From: Lasiosphaeris hirsuta
Lineage: Eukaryota; Ascomycota; Sordariomycetes; Sordariales; Lasiosphaeriaceae
DNA length: 64,000 bases
Reading direction: 5' to 3'
NCBI GenBank assembly: GCA_030549175.1
Contig: JAUKUA010000004.1
Coordinates: forward strand, 3,038,001 to 3,102,000
In this document: piece after piece, positions 1 through 9,135 of the stretch
How the letters are laid out: every line of letters starts with the position of its first letter
Position numbering within the stretch: the stretch's first letter is position 1
Notes under the pieces: model-generated
What the model was told of the DNA's origin: nothing
The model's input: only the letters and a program-made list of their open reading frames with translations
The model's database searches: none
Translations under genes and position numbers: made by a program

Positions 1-457
1 TTAAAATATTCAAAACTCTTAAATTGGAATATTTATTATGCCCCTCAAGGAGCATGGAACCATGTGTGGCTCGGAGGAACCCCCTATGGGGGTCTGGGTT
101 TGAGTCTGTCAGATGCAACAGAGTGGAACCTGCTAGAATTGAGGGCGTTTAGCATTGCTACGATAGTGGCAACACCAGTTAACCTTGAGCAAGGCAAATA
201 GAGTGGCTATATGGCTAGCTAAGCCACTGTAAGGCTTACACTGCAATGATAAAAATCTCTATAAAAACTAAGGTCTCTGGCAAAGCCAGAGACCATAGAA
301 CAAGGAATACAATCACACAATTGCAACCGCCATAAAACGTGCAGTGCTTCCAACAATTAAGAGTCTCATTCGCTCAATCAATCGATTAGCCAGTCAACAA
401 CCACCTTCAATAAGAGGCACAGTTAACTACACTTCCAAGACCCAAAAAAACAACAAA
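1..457 (+). mobile_element. Probable LTR/leader remnant of a Ty1/copia element
   Basis: This lies directly upstream of a gag-like reading frame. It has a TATA-like CTATAAAA near 259-266, then a perfect 10-bp inverted repeat (272-281 with 285-294, AAA loop), as expected of an LTR promoter and R region. LTR ends, target-site duplication and primer-binding site could not be fixed because the window cuts the element. The assignment rests mainly on the adjacent gag frame. Confidence 0.4.
272..294. repeat. Perfect hairpin, 10-bp arms with 3-nt loop
   Basis: GGTCTCTGGC at 272-281 is the exact reverse complement of GCCAGAGACC at 285-294, separated by AAA. It lies just downstream of the TATA-like sequence in the presumed LTR, so it could fold in the element's RNA leader. 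Confidence 0.7.
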
Positions 458-840
458 ATGAACACTAATAACAACGGCAAGACTGCCTACCTAGCCAGTT
501 CCGACGACTGGGAATCCTGGAACCTACAGTTCCAAGCCCAGGTTACAGCCGGAGATATCTGGAGCCAGATTCAGGGGATGGCCCCATTTCTCGACAAGCC
601 TACGGCTCCCATTCCCGCACAGCACAAGCACAAGGCCCCTAGCCAGTCAACTGCAACAGCCTGATCAACTACGGAGTCTGTGGCCGGCGACGATGAGCCT
701 GGCCCAGCCAATCGGCCTATCACAGTAGCCGACCTAACGGCTGATAGATTCAAGACCCTTCCAGATGGAATGGACTATTTATCAAGCCAACCTCAAAGAA
801 ATACACCCAACAAGCCGATAAAATCGAACGGCTAAAACAG
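458..840 (+). pseudogene. Degenerate copia-type Gag fragment
   Basis: An ATG at 458 opens a frame with a segment resembling the N-terminus of fungal Ty1/copia Gag proteins (SSDDWESWNLQFQAQV and following), in which a DW..W...F motif begins the capsid-like region. The frame stops at 662-664 (TGA). Gag-like peptide continues past the stop and then appears to shift frame near 770 (a stretch with ADKIERLK before a stop near 840). No protease, integrase or reverse transcriptase follows. I infer a dead, internally deleted copy. Confidence 0.5.
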
Positions 841-1581
841 TAGAGTATATTGCGAATGTCGGAATCTGAAGTGAAATCCCCAGAGACTGCCTGCCGGTCG
901 GCACCTGAGGGGCTTCTGTAGAGACGGCCTAGGTCACTGCTGAGATGGGTGGTTTGTGGAGGTGTAAGGTTTGTCAGTCCACGTCGCTGTAGATGGATGG
1001 GTGAAATGAGGTAGTAGAAAGGTGGGTGAGCAGAGGATATTGAGGGTGTCGGATTAGAATTTAAATCCCCAGGTGGCAGAGACTGTCAATGGGTGGCACC
1101 CAAAGGGTTCCTGGAGGCGCAGTCTCGTTGCTCAAGTCGGTTGAGAGCATGAAAGAGAGCGGCGTGCCTCGACCCAGTCTTATAGTAAGATGGACCACCC
1201 AGACCGGGCCTCACACTTAGCCTGTGCGTTTGGCGGGGCTGGGTTGACAGTGAATGGAACAGTCAATGGGGTGTTAGACAGATAATAGGGCAAAAAACGC
1301 AAGTGAATGGATAGGTAGGTGCTGGATAAGGTAAGGTGCCTGCCCACCCAGCTTAGTATATCACTGTTACAGTTGTGCCTTGTTATTTTGGCACTGTACC
1401 CACGGGCTGCTCCCCATGTCGCTGCAATCTTTCATATCACCGCAATATTATATCACTGCAAATCTTGGATCGGAGATTTTTCAAACCACTAGTAGCATCA
1501 ACAACACGGAGAGGCCCGTCCTACAGCAGGGAAGCTGCAGATCAAAGCAGTGAGTATATGTTAATTTCTAGCACCTAGGCC
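841..1581. repeat. Non-coding stretch with a degenerate direct duplication
   Basis: Two related segments, about 843-920 and 1033-1115, share the order GTCGGA, AAATCCCC, AGAGACTG, GGCACC and a GGGG/GGGTTC..GAGGCG-like end. The rest up to the ADE8 stop shows no convincing coding frame. It is probably decayed repeat DNA continuous with the retroelement relic. Confidence 0.35.
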
Positions 1582-2311
1582 TCATTGCGACTTGGAGGCA
1601 TGAATATCCTTGACAACAAGGGCAGCTGCCTCGACAATGAGCTGGTGCTCGTTTGCGTGTATCCTCTCCTTGAGCTGGTCGAGAGCCTCCCCCTGATGAA
1701 TCTCGATCTCTCTTGTCAAGATGGTCTCTCCGCGGTCAACCTGCTCAATCACGTAGTGCACCATGATGCCAGTTTTATTGTTCTCCAGCTTGCCTGCCTC
1801 GAAATCCTCAAAGGCGCGCTCAATGGCATTGGTCCCATCATACTTACCTCTAGGGGGGTCAGCGCGGACTTGGAAAATGGGGCTCGGGGCTGGGGCACGG
1901 ACCTGGCAGGGCCGGGTGCAAGTTGATGATCTTGATGCCCTGGGCGCTGATGGGGTTGAGGAAGCGGGAGCCAAAGATGTACATCCAGCCCGCCAGGACG
2001 ATGAGATCGGGCCTGGTGTCGCTGTCGAGGATCTTCTTGGCCAGGGCGGCGTCGTAGCTGTTCCGGGCCTCGCGCAGCTTCTCGGGGTCCCTCTCGGTCT
2101 TGGGCTGGAAGCCGTTGGAGATGAGATTGAAATACTCCCAGTGGATGGCGTGCTGCTCGGCGCGCTTCGTGGCGTAGGCCTTGCCGCGGTTCACGATGAG
2201 GCCCATGATGCGCGACTGCGGGATCCGCCCATCGCCTACCGCGTCGATGAGGGCCTGGAAGTTGGACCCATTGCCACTGGCCATGACTAGGATGCGACAT
2301 GTCTCAGCCAT
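1582..2311 (-). CDS. ADE8: Phosphoribosylglycinamide formyltransferase (GAR transformylase)
   Basis: This enzyme transfers a formyl group from 10-formyltetrahydrofolate to GAR, the third step of de novo purine synthesis, in the cytosol. Exons on the minus strand are 2311-1903 and 1847-1582, giving 224 residues, usual for the monofunctional fungal enzyme. The 55-bp intron (GTCCGT...AG) holds a CTGAC branch site. The N-terminus shows ILVMASGNGSNFQALIDA, the phosphate-binding loop of the family. The INLHPALPG segment holds the catalytic His; splicing joins it to KYDGTNAIERA, the expected continuation. DRGETILTREIEI near the C-terminus is also typical. Start: first ATG at 2311, leading straight into the conserved core. 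It is tail-to-tail with the retroelement relic and divergent from DCC1. Confidence 0.95.
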
Positions 2312-2971
2312 GGTGAGTGTGATTTACAGGCGTGGTCGTGGCTGAACCGGGCTAGTGAGAGAATTGATGAGAATCCCGTGTTGAAAAATGATGAATTTTG
2401 CCTGTCCATGCGGGGACACGCGCCAGGGTTAGGGTTCATTATGATGGACCTCAAAGAACAGCTTTTTGACAGTATGACTATTAGAAGGTGAAAGTAGAAG
2501 TTTACTCAGCTCAAAAAGAGAATCATAGACTAGATAGTTTATAGAAACCATCCATAGAATTCTGCAATATTCAAAACAAAATCAAACGAACAATCACGTC
2601 CCATCCAAGCCGCCGTTGTGACAAGTCGTGATGTCTCCAAACAAGATTCGGGCCGTGAGCAGCCCAACGGGCCGATCCTAACCGTCAGCCCAGCCCAACG
2701 GCTGATCGACCGGGATGTGCCGCCCAGGCGGCCACCCCCCTGTCCCAATGTCACCTGCCAGCGCGGGGGATTCGCGCCGCGAGGCACACCCCAGCGCTGA
2801 GCTTGGTTGGCCTCTGACATCAGTCGCTAAAATGCTCCGAGCCCCGCGAGTTCGCGACCGTTCACACAATCCTTTTCCAACAATCGCGACAAGAGCTCTA
2901 TTGAGCGCCGTACAGCCTGGAACCCCAAGCAGCAAAAAGACCAAACGAGTACAACAACAGAACAAAACAAA
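2312..2971. other. Divergent intergenic region ADE8/DCC1
   Basis: 660 bp between two divergent starts. No convincing coding frame is visible. It presumably holds both promoters; I could not identify a specific element. Confidence 0.5.
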
Positions 2972-3423
2972 ATGTCCCAACCAGCCACGAACGCCATCCC
3001 CCTCTTCCACGCCCCCGACAACATCGGCTACAAGCTCCTCGAGCTGCCACCAGACCTAGACGCCCTCCTCTCAGGTCCCAACCCACCAAAGTACGCCACC
3101 CCTCCTCCCCTTTCACCTCCCAAACTAACCCTCCCAGACTGACAGTAACCCCCTCCTCGACGGCCGCCCTCCTCAAAACGCCTGACGGCAAGACCTACTC
3201 GCTGCGACAGAACAACACGTCCAACGCGCTCATCCTGCTCTCGCCCAACCAGTCCCCGTCCGTGGTGCCCGTGCCCGGCGCCGAGACCGAGGCCTGGCCC
3301 GTCGGTGGCGGGTTGTGCGCCGTGGCCACGGTGCACGAGACCATCGAGCTGGTGCCCGAGGCGGCGGCGCCCGCGGCCAAGGCCCGGGGAAAGTGGCATG
3401 AGAAGTTTGGCAAGGGGCGGTGA
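2972..3423 (+). CDS. DCC1: Sister chromatid cohesion protein Dcc1 (short form)
   Basis: Dcc1 is a subunit of the Ctf18-Dcc1-Ctf8 alternative clamp loader acting at replication forks in cohesion and PCNA loading. Exons 2972-3090 and 3138-3423 give 134 residues. The 47-bp intron has donor GTACGC, an AACTAAC branch site and a CAG acceptor. Visible family features are YKLLELPPDLDALL near the N-terminus, LLKTPDGKTYSLRQNNTSN (the most conserved Dcc1 patch) and the ATVHETIELVP strand. The protein stops soon after, so it holds only the N-terminal beta-barrel part that contacts Ctf8. The C-terminal winged-helix region of yeast Dcc1 (about 380 residues) is absent. I saw no downstream exon that would restore it. 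Confidence 0.8.
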
Positions 3424-4061
3424 GGGGGTGTGTTGCGGCGTTTGGGCTGGGCTGGGCTTTTTTTTTTTTTTTTTTTTTTTGGCTGTCATGGGTTGATGGT
3501 GTTCATGGAGAGAGGGTAATGCGTGTACGGCAGTGCACTAGAGAGACCATAGATGTATAAGGTGCATACCATTAAACGGTCTCTCTCTATGCAGGCCCCA
3601 TCCGGGTTGCCTGTCCTCGTTCGATGCTAAATATAATGCACCTAAAAGACAAATACTAATGTACAATTATCGGTAGCCCCTGGATACTCCGTCCTGTCCC
3701 GTTCTGCACTACCTTACTATTCGGCCTTGGCCGTCTCCAGTCCCTAGAAATCCGTAAAATGTAGCATATTACCTTGGGCTCCTAAGTCACCTGATGAGCA
3801 TATTTTGGTGCGCCAATAACGAGAAAGCCTGACCGGCCCCTGGCGCCAATGTCCTTGTCCACGTCCATGCATCTAAATAGAATCGATAAGGCGGAAATAA
3901 CGACAAAAAAGTTTAAGTAAGGTAGTATCACGTTGCCCATGCCTAAACTCGGCTGTGGATCTAAAAATGCAAGGCCAGCGTGCAGTTAAACCCATGATCT
4001 CCAAGGAAAATCACGGGACAAAATAGTATTGTCGGCTGCCAGGTTGGCCATCCGGCGCCCT
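3424..4061. other. Convergent 3' region with a 23-nt poly-T tract
   Basis: 3' flanks of DCC1 (+) and the RBR ligase gene (-). An uninterrupted T run spans 3458-3480. No coding potential or RNA gene was recognised. Confidence 0.5.
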
Positions 4062-7047
4062 CTAGGCGGGGTTGCCCACACTGTTGTCCATGCCTCCAGA
4101 GTGGAAATGTATCGTGAGAGGGGCAAAGGGATTCGGGACTTGGGCCGCAGCATCGTCGCCGGTGAGGTCGATGATATCATGTGGTGCTCCCTGGTGTGGG
4201 TTTTTGTCCATGAACCCGTGTAAGCCCGTGAAATTTGTGCCCTGTTGGAGAACAGGCTCTTGGAAAACCCCACCGCTCGGAATGTTTCCCGCGTGTCCCT
4301 GGGGTCCCTGCTGTGCTTGATTGTGCGGGGCCCATCTTGCCGGTAGGTTGGCCATCTGCATGGCTGGCTGGTCATTGCGCTGAATGACAGGATTTATCTT
4401 GAGCTTTTGGTCTTCCAGGTCCCAATCGTCAAGATCTTCCCATTCTGCTAGCAGATCGGCGTGTAGCTCGAGAAACCCCTGGTTCGGTGCTACATTGTGC
4501 GGCGCTGCATTGTTTGGCCGAAGGTGTGGTTGATGGGCAAAATCGACATTTTTCACCTTTTGGGCCTCAGCCCTCCTGGCATTTGCCGCCCTGTGGGCTT
4601 CGACATTGGCCCTGTGGATTGGTGCCTCAACCTGGGCGAACTGAGGCTGGCGAAGTAGCTCTTGTTGCTGATGCTGCTCGGGCATCTGAGCTACCTGAGC
4701 TCGTTGAAGCAGCACCCGCTGTTCATGCTGCTGCTGTTGCTGTTGAACGAACCTGGCTTGTTGGGCCAGCCTGGTTTGCTGTTCAAGATGATTATTGTGC
4801 TGCTGTTGATGTTGAGCCAGCCTGGCTCTCGCCGCCAACAAGCCGTCGGGAGCGGGATCTGTTGTCATTTCAGCTATCCGTTGGGGCACAGGCGCAAACA
4901 AAAAGAAATCCATCAACATACGGTGGAAGAAATGCTGCGGTTCGAATGGGCCCTGGGCCTGCCGTGCAGCAGCTCGCCGAGCCTGTGCAGCAGCTTGCTG
5001 AGCCTGTGCAGTAGCTTGCTGAGCCTGTGCAGCAGCTTGCCGCCCGTTTTCCCCGAGCACCCGTACCCATTCTGCGGCTTGCTTTGGGTGGGCGGCCGGG
5101 TGTTTTGCGGCGAGCATTTCGGGATCGAGGTAACCACCGTGGAAGGGCATAGGCCAGCCCCTGAAAGCTTGGTTGTTCATCAGGGGCTGCTGGACGGGGT
5201 TCAATCCTGGGTTAACCGCCGGGTTGACGCCCGGGTTGACGCCCGGGTTGACCGCCGGATGTAACACGGCTGGGTTGTCAATGGGCTGGTTACGAAACGG
5301 AATGGGCGGCCTGTATAAGCCAGGCGGATTGGCAGCTTTCCGACGCTTCTCATCCGCCTTGACTTTGTCAGAAAAGCTAATATGGAACATGTCGAGAGGA
5401 ACATCGGGGTTCTGCTCAGCAGCCAGCTGACGAGCTTTCTCCTCGGCCACTTTGACCTCATCTTCGTGGCGCTGTTCGACACTGTCAAAGAGGGGGCAGT
5501 TTCCCTTCTTTCCGCCGCGGCCAGAATCATCAAAGTGGCTATAGTCGCACGACCTAGAGCAAACATAGCATTGTACGTTGTGGCAGCCGGGCCGTGTGCA
5601 GGTCATCTTGTTGCAACCCTGTTCCTTGATGAATGGCGTGTTGCCTGTTGGCCGCTAGCCGTTAGCAACGAGGTACCCACGAGGTCACGGCGTTGGTGGG
5701 ATGCAGCTTACACTTGTTGCAGCGGCGGATCATGGCTTGTGACATAGCCTCTTCGATGGCATGCCGAGCCGAGTGCCCGGTCTCGCGGGCCACCTCTTCA
5801 CATGTCTTGGGGACATGCGTCTCTTGCTGACATAGGCGGCAGCTCACCACTTCGCATTCGGGGTTCAGGCACCGGAACTCTTTGTCTTCCTCCACTGGCG
5901 GGTATTCGGCTGCAAAGGGGCAGAAAGGGCAAGATGCCAGATTCTCAAGGCCGGCCAAGCGCAGGACTGACTCCTGCTCGATCCGGTCCAAAGCCTGGAT
6001 GAGCTTCTCGTCCATGAACATGGCTCGCTGCTCATGGGAGAAGCTGGCGTTGCAGCCGTCCATAGACATGCACGTCAGCTCATACTTGGAGAGACCGATT
6101 TGTGTTTCGGCCATCTGCTTTGTGCACCCGCGGCAGAACCAGTGCATTCCATGGCCGTCGCAGTGAACCATCCGATTAAGAGGGAAGTCATCAAAGCAGC
6201 ATCCGCATTCGGTCATTGTGCCCTCGGCCCTCGCGTGGCTGATGTTATCGAGTTCCTCGCGCTCACGCCGCCGCTCAGCTGCTGCTTGTTTGTGTCGATC
6301 CTCGCAGTGAGTCTTGGCTAGTGTCCAGTGGGCAACTGCGGAAATAACGCCTTCTTCTTTGTGTGTCAATAAGGCTTGCAAATCCTGGCCTCTTGTTGCT
6401 GCCGTCTTCTTGATCTTGAGGGCAGACTCGGGCTGCTCGATCAGCAGAGCTTTCTCAATGGCCAGATGGGATGGATAGGCCATGCCGCTGTTCTCCTTCA
6501 TGAGTCTATCAATGTCGGCAACGTATACTTGGGGGAACGAGTGCTGAAGTAGAGTCTTTCTGTGGCAACGTTAGGGTCGGTCGGGTAGGGCATTGCCATA
6601 GCCGAGGAGGACACAGAGTCTAGTACTTACACTGCCCGTGTGTAGGTTTTGATGAAGACGGCATCTCGGCCGGCTGGGTGCTTCAAGTGATCAAAGTACT
6701 TGTCATCACCGTCAACTTCTGTAACTGGCCGTTTGCGTTTCAGTGCAGAAGCTCGTTTGGGGTAGGGAAACCCATTATCTTGCTGTTCCAGAATGTGGGT
6801 AATGGTTTGCTCAGGAGACCATTGGAAGTCAGTGGCCACTTTGACAAGATGCTGTGGGCATATGTCAGGAAAGAAGGTCAAGACGTGTCGTTGGAACGCC
6901 TCTTGTTCCTCTCTTTCCTTCTCTGTGGGACTAGCAAGCGGTGCTTTTGGGCTGAGTGTGAAGAGTCAGCTGGTTGTGGGATGTGGTGGTACTTGTTTCT
7001 CTTTTCTTTTCCTTGTTTCTTTTGGGGGAAGGGTTTGGGCTTTGCAT
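4062..7047 (-). CDS. RBR-type (RING-IBR-RING2) E3 ubiquitin ligase, RNF216/TRIAD3-like
   Basis: Minus-strand exons: 7047-6993 (tentative), 6943-6631, 6559-5712, 5644-4062; 932 residues. The N-terminal part has FFPDICPQHL, recalling the helical region of RNF216-like proteins. RING1 starts near residue 240 (CGCCFDDF...CDGHGMHWFCRGC), followed by an IBR (CPFC...CLNPEC...CRLC). RING2 reads CNKCNTPFIKEQGCNKMTC across a 67-bp intron; the Cys of GCNKM occupies the catalytic thioester position. The roughly 500-residue tail is low complexity: NPGVNP repeats, Ala/Gln-rich QAQQAAAQAR-type repeats and long Gln tracts. Near the end is DIIDLTGDD, a good match to a SUMO-interacting motif. Role: ubiquitin transfer through a Cys intermediate; substrate unknown. 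The weak point is the first exon, where an AAG acceptor was needed to keep frame. Confidence 0.82.
4955..5045 (-). repeat. In-frame 21-bp-type tandem repeat in RBR ligase tail
   Basis: Repeated CAGCTTGCTGAGCCTGTGCA-like units on the plus strand encode Ala/Gln-rich heptads on the minus strand. Units differ by a few bases and preserve the reading frame. Confidence 0.65.
5200..5265 (-). repeat. In-frame repeat encoding NPGVNP-type motifs
   Basis: GGTTGACGCCCG-like 12-bp units encode alternating Asn-Pro-Gly/Ala-Val tetrapeptides in the ligase tail. All copies stay in frame. Confidence 0.65.
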
Positions 7048-9135
7048 TGAGTCAAGGCTGAGCGAGGTGCTCTTTTTTCCTCGTGGGTTCTAGCAGCCAT
7101 GACGCAAGAATAACAGTATTCTCGGCGGCCGTAAGAACATGGTTTGAAGTTGCGGTCGTGTCGGGCCCGGGTCGGGGTTGCACGATTGTGTGCACAAAAA
7201 GAAAAGAAAGGAAATGTGATGCCTCAAAGTGAACCCAGGGAATGATGGCGAAGGTAGTCCGGAGACTCAACAAGGGTCCTGGGGAGAGGTTGTTTTGCAA
7301 AGTGCAAAGGGGATGGATGGGAACGGCTCAATGAAGCAGGCGGTACTTACGGCTCTAGGAGTTCCATCGCGATGGCGGGGCAGGTTGCTGCAAAGAAGGC
7401 CTCAAACCTACCTGCCTAGGACTAGGACAAGAGACGTGTCGTCATGAAGACCCGAGGATAGCGTAGGTGGTGAAAGATGGATCAAAAATGCCAGAATCCG
7501 TTTGATTTGGTAGGTAGTAGTAGCCGTGTTCAAAGCGAAAGAGAGCTGGTCGCTACAGATCGGCGGCAACTATACCATACCTAGTTGGTTGGCGTTCAGA
7601 ACGGTTGCCCGCTAGCCTGCTGTGGGCAGTGCAGGGAGGATGGCCTGGGACTGTGAAGGAAAAGAAAGAGAAGCCGAGCAACAAGACTGAGAGCCGGTGG
7701 CAGACAAGCCGACTCGGGTCGAGAAAATGAACAGCGGTCGAGGTTTTGGCGATGATAAGGAGGGGCATGAGACGAGCACGGGGAAGGGATGGCCAGACCA
7801 GGCGACGGGAGGCAGAGAGCCAAAGGGTGATGAAGGCTGCCTGCCCCCCCCCCCCCCCAGATCAGGGCAGAACAGGCTGGCGTGCAAAGAGTGCAAATGT
7901 GGTGCTGGCGCTGAGCCCCCTCTTATTTAACAGCACATCGGCATTGAGCCTGCTGGGACGTATGGATGCCGTCCGGGTGTCTGGCAGCTCCAGAAAGTCG
8001 AGGTGGTTGTGAAGTGGAATCGGCATCGGTCCTCCTGCCGTGCTGCCGTGCTCCAGTGCAATGCTGCATGGATCTCTCCTGCTCGATCCGCGCCTGGAAC
8101 TGCCTGGGTCTTGTGACGCACGGGCCGGCTAATGGTCCCAGGGGCATGGAACAACTGACCTGGGATCCCTAGACCCCCAAGGGTCGCGGGGTCGATCGTC
8201 TAACACGTCGCCAAGCAAAACATCACGAACAAGTGTTAGCACTTCACACTCGGCTGTCTCTGCCGCCTGTAGCCGCATCCCCAGCTCTTGGGTGCTCACG
8301 AAAAGTGCTCCTCGGAAGAAGAAAAAAAGACAAGTCAACAATCATGGGAGTTGATACGTCTACCCCGTAAACTCGTAGATAACGCGGCACTCGACCACCG
8401 TATTTTCAGCAACAGCAGCCGAACCAAAAAAAGACCTCATGACACCATGTTCTTTCCTCGTGTGTGTTTCCCTTATCTCCAGCCCCCGCGGCTATTGACC
8501 TTGTGAGTTTCCATTTTAGGAACTGAGTAAAATAGAAGAGGGAAAAAGAAAAATAAGATGGAAGGCATGTTCCATCAACTACTCCTGCGCCGTCAAACTC
8601 TAAGCCTTAAAGTTAAAACCCCAGTCAGTCACCAGTCCCCCCCCCTCCCCCCCTCTGCTCTCTCGTGGCGTTGGAAGCTGGAACCCAGTGCGGAGCGGCA
8701 CCAAGCTTTAAGTGTCGCGAGATAGGCAGAACTTGAGTGGGAGCATGAGGGGTTCCAATCGTCCCAAACACACATCGCCACGTTGGTTGCCAGAGACGCG
8801 GCTTGGATTCGCTGTATTTCAGGGAAGACCTCTGTACAGGATTGCCCGTTTGCATTGCTCGTATTCCCCAAGTTCTGTGTAACTTGGGTTGCGTGTCCGA
8901 TGTATTGTTTGTGACGGCTCAGCACCCAAGGTAAATAAAGTAAATAGCCGAGGTTGGCATCAAAGGCCCTTGACCGATGCGCGCGGCATTCGATAGCGCT
9001 GCAAGAAGGTCAGGTAGTAGTAGATGTGGTTGTTTTATAGGATGTGATAGCAGGTGTAGGTAATGAGTAGGTAGCCTAAATATCGCGAGTGAGGCTACGA
9101 GCGAGGCTATGAGCATGGAATGTGAGCAACGGCCT
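7048..9135. other. Intergenic region upstream of the RBR gene and downstream of RAD4
   Basis: About 2.1 kb without a convincing gene on either strand; frames of 60-98 codons lack family features and overlap each other. A 15-nt C run lies at 7844-7858 and a second C-rich tract near 8637-8653. It probably holds the 5' leader and promoter of the ligase gene and the RAD4 3' UTR. Confidence 0.45.

Noticed and set aside
5645..5711. Several alternative donors (GTGACC, GTACCT) for the RING2 intron
   Set aside because: Only GTAAGC at 5711 restores the expected C-x2-C-x9-GCN spacing of RING2.
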